From: Rothia mucilaginosa ATCC 25296
Lineage (GTDB): Bacteria > Actinomycetota > Actinomycetes > Actinomycetales > Micrococcaceae
NCBI RefSeq assembly: GCF_000175615.1
Contig: NZ_ACVO01000003.1
Location: forward strand, 1 to 64,000
Direction: 5' to 3'
Length of the DNA stretch: 64,000 nt
Made by a program: the position numbers and the translations under genes. Numbering within the stretch: position 1 is the first letter of the stretch; each line of letters starts with the position of its first letter. Below are positions 44,601 to 53,615 of the stretch, piece after piece. The notes beneath the pieces were generated by a model. It was not told where the DNA came from and did no database searches. It worked only from the letters and a program-made list of their open reading frames with translations.

Positions 44601-44931
44601 TTCGACGTTGGCGTTCCTGTACAGGTACCAGCGGATGATTGCTCCGGCTCCTGCGCCGGAGTCGAGCAGTTTGCCGTCTTCGTCTGTGCCCAAGAACAGT
44701 AGCGTGCCGGGTGATTCTCCGGTCCGGATTTCGCGTTCGCATTGGTCTGATTATGAGCGTACGGATACTGCATTCTGGCGGGAGTCGCTGTGGGCTACTC
44801 AGCAGTTCATCTGGGGTTATAAGGATTATGATCGCCGCTACGCTGAGGATTTCAGCTCGGATACTGTTTCCTCTTCGGAGTTCTCGGTCATGCTGTACCG
44901 TATGACGCACGGCGGCAGTCGTCTCAAGTAG
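41602..44931 (+). CDS. Large Ig-like-module SLH protein (array gene E)
   Basis: A 1109-residue secreted protein with the same six-module plan as gene C. The signal peptide (to about 41) and Ala/Pro/Gln linker are closest to those of gene D, while the extra N-terminal modules (GGTVHVEGTGFTPEF; SGKPIEINMTGSGF; TLPKVSLSPQTIDP) match gene C. Gene E thus looks like a mosaic. LNISEGGTVSVTTAPLSAEF starts near 513; module 5 carries NCLHHCTGF (C-x3-C). SLH repeats start near 909 and end MLYRMTHGGSRLK. The middle part (42240-43020) is more AT-rich in codon use than its neighbours. Wall attachment through SLH is inferred. Confidence 0.85.
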   Translation: MSSFFTPRGAPRHPASARALSLSLLLGLSPLAGITPAALATPTQTASDQPTQVAPAQADPKQATPASPAAALVQEQADKQQIPAAQGEQTNSLPTLRVTSGALRIYAGGTVHVEGTGFTPEFLAHNELRSLIIAPKGSSTYVGPHQEPTYQGPRFDVPTPAADGTFSADLEVSSNDIPAGMEYEVILTYRPLDDAHPYQWNTEDRIRTVLPVTNDFPASVLPSITYDVDSISEEQINSGKPIEINMTGSGFDGMNKLSFTLVEYDPTANVTHKYLKELGSFDPSDSPYFKRVFHGLIPNGHFQHKITIPAGLLKSGKGYYLSVQGDSPSGPIAMRRAFPFVPVGKSPIKMPYQSNTYRNTLPKVSLSPQTIDPYHEGKYKVTISNISPEVDLGYYIGSISVYSKTAQKTIANLSVNSDHYYERDKIVVRNPDGTQTVELEINAEDIKELRGVYLGSEAELRVYFSDNPYYGSENHNFTVAAPVRLADSPTPLAPPTPAEDKKPDNPVGMKLTSGTLNISEGGTVSVTTAPLSAEFRAKYTFYEFGIVERGKNYLQSHYGDPLPEAQYGSKVASLRAEGKAHDNPDGSVTFTLDIPKQWMMVPEGTLFDVVLTYYPSNQSEPDPYSPYDDPRSTARIPLPTVRDPEPDQPTYRYSISAVDKPWQDTTLTVEGYHILPPNIVGGYDSQAYVTLYEADPATGKIMGHPVFSHVVPLTGNCLHHCTGFRNNYFGTKMTIPAGTLKPGRLYMIGIYGSNLPHPGEEDYNGSLLTSVAQFLPVRSGQPSDNQPNPDQPVARPDLYIPYKRINPYQEMNTLTARVSGLPKLTEGYYRFSVQATDDFGKLTGEKALEQVIPVERIHDGAAEEKLNVPGSTLNYEGSYRVFVEKVTPGKNGAADTVEPVASENLDLLANTTEEQKAALEWVKQQALLDESKTVLSRRDVTVALYRLAGAPHVELPATSPYADVAPSDPDYTAYIWARQKGITFGWADGKFHPEANLSARSTLAFLYRYQRMIAPAPAPESSSLPSSSVPKNSSVPGDSPVRISRSHWSDYERTDTAFWRESLWATQQFIWGYKDYDRRYAEDFSSDTVSSSEFSVMLYRMTHGGSRLK

Positions 44932-44950
44932 TTACCCTGAAGTAGTTATT
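44923..44950 (+). repeat. Duplicated stop region of gene E
   Basis: CTCAAGTAGTTACC (44923-44936) and CTGAAGTAGTTATT (44937-44950) are adjacent 14-nt near copies; the first contains the stop codon. Confidence 0.75.
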
Positions 44951-45007
44951 TGAGAGTCGCCTCCCGCGGCCACGCAGCCTGATGCTGTGTTGCTTTACAA
45001 TCGGTGA

Positions 45008-45055
45008 TGGCGGGCTGAAATTTTCGGGCTGATTGCCCGGCTTTTCAGCCCGCCA
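45008..45055 (+). terminator. Hairpin after gene E
   Basis: TGGCGGGCTGAAA pairs with TTTCAGCCCGCCA (arms at 45008-45020 and 45042-45055), with an inner CGGGC/GCCCG. It is related to the elements after B-D. Confidence 0.6.
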
Positions 45056-45236
45056 GCACTTTCGCTAAGGCGCCTGGTGCATCCCTTTTTCTACTCAACT
45101 TTTCGTTCCTTTCACCGTTCATTTCTCCCCTTCCACTCAACGTTTTCCCTCACTCGCTTCAATCGCCTCGCAGAAAACCACTGTGCAGAAAGCAACTATG
45201 TAAAAAGCACAGTGCAGAACATTAGATGGGATAACC

Positions 45237-47374
45237 GTGTCTTCTTTCTTCCGACCGACCACAACTCAGGGTGCTAAGACGCCCGCCTAAAAGCCCCTAC
45301 CCAAAATGCCCGCACTCTAAAGACTCAGGGCAAGAAGGCGATCAGCCTCTCCCTGTTGCTGGGCTTGACCCCGGCTCTGGCGGTCACCCCTGCTGTGCAT
45401 GCTGATGCGGCGCAGGCGAAACCCGCACAGGTGGAGACTACTCAAGCGAATCCGGCGAGCCCTGACTCCCCTGCCGCATCGTTGCAGGCAACCCCCGTAG
45501 CTGCCGTCCCCGCCGCCTCAGGTACAGGTGCCGCAGCCACTGGCGCCAGCGATGCTGACAAGATTGATTTGAAGGTCACCACCGGCACTATCAATATTTC
45601 TCAGGGCGGCACGGTGTCCGTGACGACTTCCCCGTTGAGCCCCGAGTTCCGTAAGAAGTACAAACTCTTCCAGTTCGGCCTCGTGAACCGTGGTACCGAT
45701 TACGAGTGGTCTCGCACCGGCGAGGCAACCCAATATCCGCTGCACCGCGGCAAGGTCGATCATCTTCGAGATGACGGTATCGTCCACGACAACCCGGACG
45801 GGAGCCTCACCTTCACCTTTGAGGTCAAGAAGCAGACCATCCCGGCTAGCCCTTCGCCTGCCCTTGACGGGGTGCTGACCTACTATCCGGCGGGTGAGCG
45901 CGAGCCGAACGCCGATGAGTATGAGGACCCCCGCCTTACTGCCCGCACTCCGCTCAGCCTGACTCAGGACCCTGAGCCGGATCATACTACTTACGTGTAC
46001 AGCATGCCGGCGATTGATAATCCCTGGGTTGATACGCAGCTGACGATTGAGGGCTACCATATTCTCTCTAAGCAGCTTGTTGAGCCGGGGAGTGCCCCGG
46101 CATATCTGATGCTGTATGAGGTTGACCCTGCCACGGGAAAGATGGTGGGCAAGCCTGTTTTCACTCATGCAGTTCGTTATACGGATTGCGGTGAATACTA
46201 TTGTTGGAGTTTTCTGAACAACTATTTCTCTGCGGATGTAACAATTCCTGCGGGTACTCTGCGACCGGGTAAGTCGTACATGATTGGTGTCTACAGCGGC
46301 CTCTTCCCGAATCCGGATGAGGAGAAGGTACCCGGTAGCCTTTTGACGGATGTTGCCCCGTTTATTCCGGTGCGCTCGCCCAACTCGAACACCGAGATGA
46401 AGGATGCTGCCCCGGTTCTGCGCGTTGAGCCGCAGCAGATGGACCAATATCGTTCTGATTCACCGCAGGTGAGCCCCTATTGGGAGAAGAACACGTTGCA
46501 GGTGCGTGCCGTGAATCTGCCGAACCTCACTGAGGGCCATTACCGCTTCTCGCTGCAGGCTACGGATGCTTCTGGCAATCTGACCGGCCAGAAGGCGCTG
46601 GAGCAGGATATTTCGGCTGACCGTATCCAGAGCGGTTACACGGAGGCGACGCTCACTATTCCCGGTGAGGCGCTGAACTATCAGGGCGGTTACAAGCTGG
46701 TGGTGGAGAAGGTTCTTCCCGGTCAGGGTGGTGCCGCGGATTCTGTGCAGCAGGTTGTTTCTACTGACCTTGGTTTGGTGGTGAACGCGTTTGAGGAGCG
46801 TGAGGCTGCGAAGAGGTGGTACAAGGCTCAGCAGCTTCCCAAGTCAGATTCCTATTCTTCTGAGAATTTGACGCGCCGTGATCTGACGGTGGCTCTCTAT
46901 ATGTTGGCGGGTTCGCCGAAGGTTGAGCTTCCGGCAACCAGTCCGTATCCGGATGTTCAGCCCAACGACCCGGACTATGCCGCGATTGTGTGGGCTCGTC
47001 AGCAGAGCATTACGTTCGGTTGGATTGATGGTAATTTCCACCCGGAGGCGAGGGTTTACAATTCTTCGGCGGTGGCGTTCCTGTATAGGTATCAGAGGGC
47101 GCAGGGTAAGGTTCCTGCGGCGAAGCCTCGTCCTGTTTCTTCGGCGTCAAAGAAGAGTAGTCTGCCGGGTGGTTCTTCTGAACGCGGGTGGAATACTGTT
47201 CTTGGCTGGCATTACTCGTTCCATAAGGAGTCCCAGTGGGCGATTGATCAGCACATTTGGGGTTATGTCAGCGAACAGTCTACCTATGAGTCGTATGCGC
47301 TGTCGTTTATTGGGCACACAGAACTCGCTACGATGCTGTACCGTATGGAGCACGGCGGCAGTCGTCTCAGGTAG
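45237..47374 (+). pseudogene. Ig-like-module SLH gene F, frameshifted in the signal peptide
   Basis: The conserved start (GTG 45237, MSSFFRPTTTQGAK) follows GATGGGATAACC as in its paralogues, but this frame stops at TAA 45288. The body of the protein is in another frame, open from 45278 to the stop at 47372-47374. The shift therefore lies between 45275 and 45290, and restoring one base gives about 712 residues. The body encodes the rest of a signal peptide (ISLSLLLGLTPALAVTPAVHA), modules LNISQGG-type (INISQGGTVSVTTSPLSPEF), DTQLTIEGYHILS with C-x4-C (DCGEYYCWSF) and ENTLQVRAVNLPN-like, then SLH repeats ending MLYRMEHGGSRLR. A TTG at 45356 is the only in-frame start and would leave half a signal peptide. 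Confidence 0.8.
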
Positions 47375-47479
47375 CGCCTCTCCGTGGTGTTAGCCATTCT
47401 GGTTGGCTTTCGTCAAATAGGCGACTTTATGGCTCTGTTTATGTGCCATTTTTATTGTGGGTGACTTTTATGTTGCCTT

Positions 47480-47549
47480 ACCCACCGCATTGTGAATATT
47501 CTCAACCTGCAGAGGTTGCATAGGTGCGAATTTTTCGAATGCGGTGGGT
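47480..47549 (+). terminator. Terminator after gene F
   Basis: ACCCACCGCATT pairs perfectly with AATGCGGTGGGT (47480-47491 with 47538-47549), followed by six T. The rest of the 419-nt gap shows no gene. Confidence 0.8.
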
Positions 47550-47793
47550 TTTTTACGCTTTCTTTTTTGTACAGTGACCAGTGTTTGTGCTTATCAGCAC
47601 ACTATTTAGGCATATTTTCCACGTCATGCACATACTTTTTAAAGCTATACTTCACCTTAAGACATGCGATAAAACACACAGGCATTTTTCGCACTGATGA
47701 CCTTTCAGGTTCCAGCACGTCTTAACTATTTGCTACGGTGTTTATGCGCACCACACTCGATGCGTGACACCGATAAAAACTGATTGGATAACA

Positions 47794-49626
47794 ATGTCCT
47801 CACTTCCCAACCACATGCGCTTTGCGCTACCCAAAAATGTGGCCAAGAGCAGCTGCGCCATCACCCTGGCTGGCGCTATGCTCTTGCCTCTCTCCCCCGC
47901 GTTTGCCGCACCTGCTACTCCGGTAGCAACCCAGGCTGTTGAACAGGGCGAGGCTCAGGGTGCTCAGCGTCTGCAGGTTACCTCCGGCACTTTTGATATT
48001 CTCAAGGGTGGCAACGTGACGGTTAGCGGCTCTGGTTTCTCCAAGGACTTCGTTGAAGGCAAGTCGTTCCGCCTGTACGTTGTTCCGAAGGGTGAAAGCG
48101 TTGCTTTCCCGCCGCACCGCCCGCGTGATTACCCGTTCTATGTTCAGGATGTTCCCGCGTCCGCTTTTGCGGCTGACGGCACCGTGAACCTGACCGCTTC
48201 TATCGGCGCTAACTATCTGGAGGCCAATGGCTCGTCCTTCGATGTTGTGCTCGGTTACCGCGATGACGCTGAAGACGGCTGGATTCCCGCGGATGAGGTT
48301 CGTGCTGAGCTGAAGGTTGCGGATGTTCCCACCGTTGATTCCCCGACCCTGTCGTACGGCGCTTCGTCGGTGAATGCTTCTGAGAACGCTAAGGTCACCG
48401 TGAACGGTGCTGGCTTCCAGAACATTTCGTACAACGGTAGCGAGTCGCTGATTGTTGCGGTTCGTGCGGTTGATCCGGCGACCGGTAAGGCGACCGGCCC
48501 CGCGCTGGCTCAGTCGGAGGCTAAGTTCACCTCCTACTCTGCTTTCTTTGGTCAGTACATGGGTTACACCAACGGCCGTTTCTCGAGTGTTCTGGACATC
48601 CCAGCGGACACCCTGAAGTCTGGTAGCTCCTATGTTGTGCAGACTTTCGAGTTCAACGTTCCGGAAGATAACGATGAGGCGAACAGCCAGGCGCTGAGCA
48701 CTCAGGCGTTTGTTCCGGTGAACGGTGAGAACGTTAAGAAGGCGTCTCCTTCGGTTTCTTTGAGCACTGACAAGGTGGATCTGAGCTCTTCGACCACTAT
48801 CCGTGTGAAGGGTAAGGATTTCGATGTCCCCGCTGGTGCTACCGTGAACGTGCTGTTCTCGGCTGCTGAGGCTGACGGCAACCCGACCGGTGAGGCACTG
48901 GAGAGCATCACTCTGAGCGCTGACCGTGTGGCGACCGGCGCGTTTGAGACGACCGTTAACGTTGACGGCACCAAGCTGGATGCTGATAGCCACTACGCTA
49001 TTTTCGTGACCGTGAACTACGCAGATGGTCAGAGCGAGCGCATCGCGGCTGATTACCTGACTCTGACTGGTGAGTCTGCGAACAAGAAGGCTCGTGAGCG
49101 TTTCGCTGATGTTCCGGCTGCTCACGCGAACCACAAGGCTGTTCTGTGGGCTGCTGATCAGAAGCTGATTGATTCTCGTGAGAAGGATTGGTTCGGCGTT
49201 AATGATGATGCAACCCGCGGTGAGCTGACTGTTGCACTGTACCGCCTGGCTGGTTCCCCGAAGGTTGATTTGCCGGCTACTAGCCCGTACCCGGATGTGA
49301 AGACTGATGACCCGAACTACGCTGCGTACATTTGGGCTCGTCAGAAGGGCATTACTTTCGGCTGGTCTGATGGTAAGTTCCACGCGAATGCGTCTGTTTC
49401 TAACGCTACTGTTGCGGCGTTCCTGTACCGTTTCGATGGTAAGAAGCCGGTTGCTGTGACTGAGGCACCGTACACCGATGTGAAGGTCGGTTCTGCGTTC
49501 TACCGTGAGATTACTTGGGCTAAGCAGCAGAAGCTGCAGGTCTTCCCGGGTTCTGAGTACCACCCGTCTGCGCTGGTGAGCCGTGGTGAGCTGGCTGGTT
49601 TCTTGATGAACTACAAGGTCCGCTAG
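47794..49626 (+). CDS. Secreted Ig-like-module SLH protein (array gene G)
   Basis: A 610-residue secreted protein, a distinct single-copy branch. The signal peptide ends AFA near residue 38. Three modules follow: FDILKGGNVTVSGSGFSKDF (about 66-180), NAKVTVNGAGFQNIS (about 185-310) and TTIRVKGKDFDVPAG (about 315-430). Three complete SLH-like units follow, including a full first unit (FADVPAAHANHKAVLWAADQ with TRGELTVALYRLAG), then YAAYIWARQKGITFGWSDG and SAFYREITWAKQQ ending SRGELAGFLMNYKVR. It may be the closest to the ancestral layout, as the others have a shortened first SLH. The ATG follows GATTGGATAACA. Its stop lies in a triple 20-nt repeat. Confidence 0.86.
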   Translation: MSSLPNHMRFALPKNVAKSSCAITLAGAMLLPLSPAFAAPATPVATQAVEQGEAQGAQRLQVTSGTFDILKGGNVTVSGSGFSKDFVEGKSFRLYVVPKGESVAFPPHRPRDYPFYVQDVPASAFAADGTVNLTASIGANYLEANGSSFDVVLGYRDDAEDGWIPADEVRAELKVADVPTVDSPTLSYGASSVNASENAKVTVNGAGFQNISYNGSESLIVAVRAVDPATGKATGPALAQSEAKFTSYSAFFGQYMGYTNGRFSSVLDIPADTLKSGSSYVVQTFEFNVPEDNDEANSQALSTQAFVPVNGENVKKASPSVSLSTDKVDLSSSTTIRVKGKDFDVPAGATVNVLFSAAEADGNPTGEALESITLSADRVATGAFETTVNVDGTKLDADSHYAIFVTVNYADGQSERIAADYLTLTGESANKKARERFADVPAAHANHKAVLWAADQKLIDSREKDWFGVNDDATRGELTVALYRLAGSPKVDLPATSPYPDVKTDDPNYAAYIWARQKGITFGWSDGKFHANASVSNATVAAFLYRFDGKKPVAVTEAPYTDVKVGSAFYREITWAKQQKLQVFPGSEYHPSALVSRGELAGFLMNYKVR

Positions 49627-49674
49627 GGCTCTATAAGGTTCACTAGGGCTTTATAAGCTTCGCTAGGACTAATC
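49615..49674 (+). repeat. Three 20-nt tandem units across the gene G stop
   Basis: Units 49615-49634, 49635-49654 and 49655-49674, all of the form AAGNTNCNCTAGGNCTNTAT. The first holds the stop TAG; the others repeat it out of frame. Confidence 0.85.
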
Positions 49675-49693
49675 TCTAGAGTCTATGGATTAT

Positions 49694-49740
49694 GCCGGGC
49701 TGGCGGCGATGAAACATTGGTTTCGTCCCGCCGGCCCGGC
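49694..49740 (+). terminator. Terminator after gene G
   Basis: A long hairpin of GCCGGG...CCCGGC with inner GATGAAAC/GTTTCGTC, followed by TTTTCT. The gap from 49741 to 50099 shows no gene; a possible promoter (TTAATA, 17 nt, TATGCT) lies near 49970-50000. Confidence 0.75.
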
Positions 49741-50099
49741 TTTTCTGTGCTCTTGCGGGGTGTTTATGAGGTGTCTGCAGGGCATCTGTAGGGGCGCGTG
49801 CGGGACTGTCGCCCGGTGCTGTTCCGCGGTTTTTCGAGGTATTTTTGCCGGCTAACACGCTAATGTGGGCTGTACCGCATGTGGGGCGCACCTCATGCGG
49901 TACCCGCTATTGGGCGGATTTTTGGGGTGCTCTACTCCCCTTTTTTAAGAATGTTCTGTGGAGTGTAAATTAATATTTTTCAAGCTGTGGTTTATGCTTA
50001 GGACTGTTGCGCCCCCTTGGTGCGCGCCCTTATCCGGCTGGGTGCGTAGAACTAGAGGGAGCCCATCACACACCGACACATCAACCACATTGAGGATTT

Positions 50100-50981
50100 A
50101 TGTCCCAGGATTTTAAGCAGTCGACTGATACTGCCCATAATTCTTCTGCACCTCTGCTGGCACCGGAGGGCACCCCCGAGGCTTCTTCTCAGGCTGAGTC
50201 GAAGAAGCGTAAGCGCCGCCGTATTGAGCTGGCTGTTGGCACTGTGGCGCTGGCGGGTGTTTTGTATCTGCCGTTCTCACCTCTTTTCTCTTTTTATGAT
50301 CCGTCGGAGGCGCGTCTTTCTTCGGCGGATACTGCTGCGCCGGCGACCGCTTCGGCGATTTCTACTTCTGCTCTGGTGTCGAGTTCTTCGACCCAGGGCC
50401 CGAAGATTCTGCGTCCGTCCGTGACCGCGCCGGATGCGAATACTATTTTTGCTGATGCCCCTGAGGATTCTGCGTACTATGCGGGTATCCGTTGGGCTGT
50501 TCGTACCCAGACGATGGAGCCGGTTTCTGAGGACCATTTTGGTGCTGAGGATCCGGTGACTCGTGGCGAGTTGATCACCATGTTCTATAAGCTGGCGGGT
50601 TCGCCGGCGGTGACCCATCCGGAGCATTCGCCGTATGCGGATGTTGATGAATCTGACCCGAACTATGATGCGTACCTGTGGGCGCGTCAGGAGCGTATTA
50701 CGCCCGGCTGGGTTGATGGTAAGTTCCATGCGGAGGCGCGCTTGTCGAATGCTTCCGCTGCGGCGCTTCTGTACCGTGCTGATGGTGCGCAGAAGATTCA
50801 GATGTCGGGTACTTCCCCGTTTAGCGATGTTTCGTCTGCGACTCCGTTCTACCGTCAGATTGTGTGGGCGTCTCGCCATGGTGTGTCGACGGTGTCTGAG
50901 GGTAATGCTTTTGAGCCGACGGCTCAGACCTCTCGTGGTCGTGTTGCGATGATGATGTACCTATACTTCCGCACTTCGTAG
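50100..50981 (+). CDS. Membrane-anchored SLH protein (array gene H)
   Basis: A 293-residue protein unlike the rest of the array. It has a hydrophilic cytoplasmic N-terminus of about 34 residues, a KKRKRRR stop-transfer cluster (35-41), one membrane helix (about 42-64) and no cleavage site. A Ser/Thr/Ala-rich linker to about 110 follows, then three SLH-like units: DSAYYAGIRWAVRTQ with TRGELITMFYKLAG, YDAYLWARQERITPGWVDG and TPFYRQIVWASRHG ending SRGRVAMMMYLYF. It could tether the membrane to the wall polymer or act as a dedicated partner of the secreted members; both are inference. ATG 50100 follows TTGAGGATTT. Confidence 0.84.
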   Translation: MSQDFKQSTDTAHNSSAPLLAPEGTPEASSQAESKKRKRRRIELAVGTVALAGVLYLPFSPLFSFYDPSEARLSSADTAAPATASAISTSALVSSSSTQGPKILRPSVTAPDANTIFADAPEDSAYYAGIRWAVRTQTMEPVSEDHFGAEDPVTRGELITMFYKLAGSPAVTHPEHSPYADVDESDPNYDAYLWARQERITPGWVDGKFHAEARLSNASAAALLYRADGAQKIQMSGTSPFSDVSSATPFYRQIVWASRHGVSTVSEGNAFEPTAQTSRGRVAMMMYLYFRTS

Positions 50982-51027
50982 TTTTTACACCGCCTAGTTT
51001 TTTGCGCTTTGTTCATCGTATCGAGCG

Positions 51028-51057
51028 GCCCCGTACTTCCTGTTTGGAGTGCGGGGC
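51028..51057 (+). terminator. Hairpin after gene H
   Basis: GCCCCGTACT opposite AGTGCGGGGC, 46 nt after the stop, with a weak T-rich tail. Confidence 0.5.
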
Positions 51058-51211
51058 ATCTTATGTTTTGAGGACTGTGCGCGGGGTTGCCTGGGGGTTG
51101 GGGCCGCCTGGGTTTGGGGCTATCCGTGCGCGGCATCATGCACGCAGTGAAATATTTTGGAAGGTTCAAGTTTTTCGTGAGCAACGCACTAATTTCTACT
51201 TGAAGGTTTGT

Positions 51212-51351
51212 TAGGGTGAGAGTGTCCCCGAAACCGACGGGGGCACTCAACCACTTCTCGTTGGGCTGGTGCAGATTCCACGGAGATTTCTCACCCCAGA
51301 AACCCTATGAACCTGCATCATCCCGGTGGGTACGACCATTAAGGATGATGT
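51212..51351 (+). promoter_or_regulatory. Promoter -10 and conserved leader of gene I
   Basis: TAGGGT at 51212-51217, then a leader of about 130 nt with a CCCC/GGGG hairpin (GTCCCCGAAACCGACGGGGG) and AAGGATGATGT before ATG. The leader is shared with genes J-N; no clear -35 is seen here. Confidence 0.6.
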
Positions 51352-53298
51352 ATGTCCGCTCTTCCGAATTCTAAGGCTTCACTCCTGTATGCAACCCGCA
51401 GCTGCAGTGCACTGGCACTAGCGGGTGCGATTATTCTGCCACTGTCTCCTGCGATTGCTCAGAACGCTACTGCAGATACTCCTGCGGCGGCTGGTTCCCA
51501 GTCGAATGATCGCGTCCATGAGAACCCTGTTGCTACTTCTGATGAGTTCGATCCTCACTTGAGCTACAACGCATTGAAGAACACTGATGAGGATCAGGTT
51601 CTGGACTTCTGGGGTTGGGGTTTTGAGGGTGATTTTAACTCCCCGAAGGGTGTTCAGGTTGTTGTGCGAGAGGTGGGTTTGAACTCTCCGGTTCTGGTGG
51701 TTAGCGACATCGTTGAATATAACCACGAGAAGCTGCCTTTCGCTTACCAGAGCGGCTACATCCACGGTACGGCGAAGATTCCGGCAAACACCCTGGATAA
51801 GGAAAAGGATTATGTTATCGAGGTGTGGGGTAACAACGGCTATGAAGATGGCAAGCTCATTACCCCTGTCGTGGGTCAGGCGCCTGAGGGCCGCGGCACT
51901 CTGCTTGCTACCCAGGAGCTGAATTTCGAAGGCGCTGACGGCACGACAGCATCGGATATTCCGGGTAAGACCCCGCAGAAGGTTACGTTCAGGTACCGGT
52001 ACGACGGCGATGATTGGTACCTGTACACCGCTGAGGGCGGCACCATCCACATGAAGGGTTGGGGCTACACCAAGGAGTGGCGTGAGAAGCACGGCAAAGT
52101 AGTGTTTTACATTGCTACTTCTCGGGGTGTTCCTGACGACGGTGATTTCCTGCCTGCTAAGGATGTGTTGCTCCGTTTTGAGGAGGGTAAAGACTTCACC
52201 ATTGCTGAAAACGGCACCCTGAATGCTCAGTTGAGGGTCAAGCCCGGTGAGCTGCAGAACTACTACGAGCCTCGCGTCCCCTTCCCCGGTGCTCCGAGTT
52301 ACGAGAAGCGTTACGAGGTGAATTATGAGATTGGTATGTTTACCGAGAAACAGGGTCAGCCCCCGCTGACCCTTGATGATCTGCGGGCTGGCAAGAACGT
52401 GCTGTTTCATAGTGCGCTGTACACTCAGGCGTTCCGACCCAGCCCGTTTGCTCCCAAGGTGGAGTACAAGGCTCTGGGTGATACTACCGCTGATCAGAAC
52501 ATTTACTTCTTGGGTACCGGCTTCTACGGCAAGTTTAACTTCTCCAGGGGTGTTCAGTATGTGATTCGTGAGAAGGGCTCAAACACCCCGGTTCTGGCGA
52601 CGAGCGACATTTTTGAGTATAACCACCCTAACCATATTTCTGAGTTCAAGAACGGCAAGGTACGCGGCGTCGTGAAGGTTCCGGCGAATACTCTGGATCC
52701 GGCGAAAAAGTACGTGGTGGAGGTTTGGACTAACAACGGCTACAAGAACGGCGAGAATGCCGGCCCTGTGGTGGGCAAGGCACCTGAGGGTCGCAGTGAG
52801 CTGTTGGCTTCTCAGGACCTGAACTTCAAGGGGTCTGACGCTGATGAGGGTAAGCAGCCCAGCCTGACTGATGAGCAGCGTAAGGAACGCGCTACCCGCG
52901 GCGAGCTGACGGCGGCTCTGTACGCTCAGGCTGGTAGCCCCAAGGTGAACCTCCCGGTAGTCTCCCCCTGGCCGGATGTGAAGACCACCGACCCGAACTT
53001 CCCCGCCTACGTGTGGGCTCGCCAGAAGGGTATTACTTTCGGCTGGTCTGACGGTAAGTTCCACGCGGAGGCAAGCATCTCGAACGCTACGGTTGCGGCA
53101 TTCACCTACCGTGCAGCGGGTTCCCCTACCCTTGATCATGACTGGCACTCGTACACTGATCTGACCCCGGATTCTGCGTTCTTCCGTGAGATTGTGTGGG
53201 CTGGTCAGAACAAGGTTGCGCTAAGCACCAGCGGCACGTTTGACCCCAAGCATATGGTGACTCGCGGTGAGCTGGAGATTCTGATGATGGCTTTCTAG
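51352..53298 (+). CDS. Secreted two-domain-type SLH protein (array gene I)
   Basis: A 648-residue secreted protein with a Sec signal ending AIAQN (about 36). Its layout is Y-X-Y-SLH. The Y domains are LSYNALKNTDEDQVLDF (about 65-195) and VEYKALGDTTADQNIYFLG (about 365-490), each with a VVRE/VIREKGSNTPVL core and PANTLDPAKKYVVEVW. The X domain (about 215-350) contains GGTIHMKGWGYTKEWREKHG and RFEEGKDFTIAENGTL. SLH repeats start near 500 (RATRGELTAALYAQAG) and end TRGELEILMMAF. Y and X are beta-rich, Ig-like in appearance, and not recognised. Probably wall-bound, function unknown. Confidence 0.85.
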   Translation: MSALPNSKASLLYATRSCSALALAGAIILPLSPAIAQNATADTPAAAGSQSNDRVHENPVATSDEFDPHLSYNALKNTDEDQVLDFWGWGFEGDFNSPKGVQVVVREVGLNSPVLVVSDIVEYNHEKLPFAYQSGYIHGTAKIPANTLDKEKDYVIEVWGNNGYEDGKLITPVVGQAPEGRGTLLATQELNFEGADGTTASDIPGKTPQKVTFRYRYDGDDWYLYTAEGGTIHMKGWGYTKEWREKHGKVVFYIATSRGVPDDGDFLPAKDVLLRFEEGKDFTIAENGTLNAQLRVKPGELQNYYEPRVPFPGAPSYEKRYEVNYEIGMFTEKQGQPPLTLDDLRAGKNVLFHSALYTQAFRPSPFAPKVEYKALGDTTADQNIYFLGTGFYGKFNFSRGVQYVIREKGSNTPVLATSDIFEYNHPNHISEFKNGKVRGVVKVPANTLDPAKKYVVEVWTNNGYKNGENAGPVVGKAPEGRSELLASQDLNFKGSDADEGKQPSLTDEQRKERATRGELTAALYAQAGSPKVNLPVVSPWPDVKTTDPNFPAYVWARQKGITFGWSDGKFHAEASISNATVAAFTYRAAGSPTLDHDWHSYTDLTPDSAFFREIVWAGQNKVALSTSGTFDPKHMVTRGELEILMMAF

Positions 53299-53323
53299 GC
53301 TCGCTCAGCATAGCCATCTGAAT

Positions 53324-53368
53324 AACCCCGTGTTCCCGAATGGTTTTTCTGTTCGGGAGCACGGGGTT
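53324..53368 (+). terminator. Terminator after gene I
   Basis: AACCCCGTGTTCCCGAA/TTCGGGAGCACGGGGTT with CTGTTTTTC after it. Close copies follow genes J, K and M. Confidence 0.88.
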
Positions 53369-53457
53369 CTGTTTTTCGAAGTTCAGCATGTTGGGTTCTT
53401 AGCGGCTGGTCAACCTGGGAAAACCCTCAGAACCTTCAAGCCTCTCTTGAGTGTTTC

Positions 53458-53615
53458 CTGATATCTGTTCAACCCTTTGCTAGGGTGAGAGTGTCCCCTA
53501 AATCGACGGGGATATTCGACCATTTCTCATTGGGTTGGCGCAGATTCGACGAAGATTTCTCACTCCCTTTCAGAAACTGCATTGGCGCGATGGGTTCGAC
53601 CGATAAGGAATGATT
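53458..53615 (+). promoter_or_regulatory. Promoter and conserved leader of gene J
   Basis: CTGATA (53458-53463), 17 nt, TAGGGT (53481-53486), then the shared leader with a TCCCC/GGGGA hairpin at 53494-53512. Confidence 0.68.

Noticed and set aside
33533..47374. Sortase anchoring of the large SLH proteins
   Set aside because: All C-termini end HGGSHLK/HGGSRLR with no LPXTG, membrane helix or basic tail.
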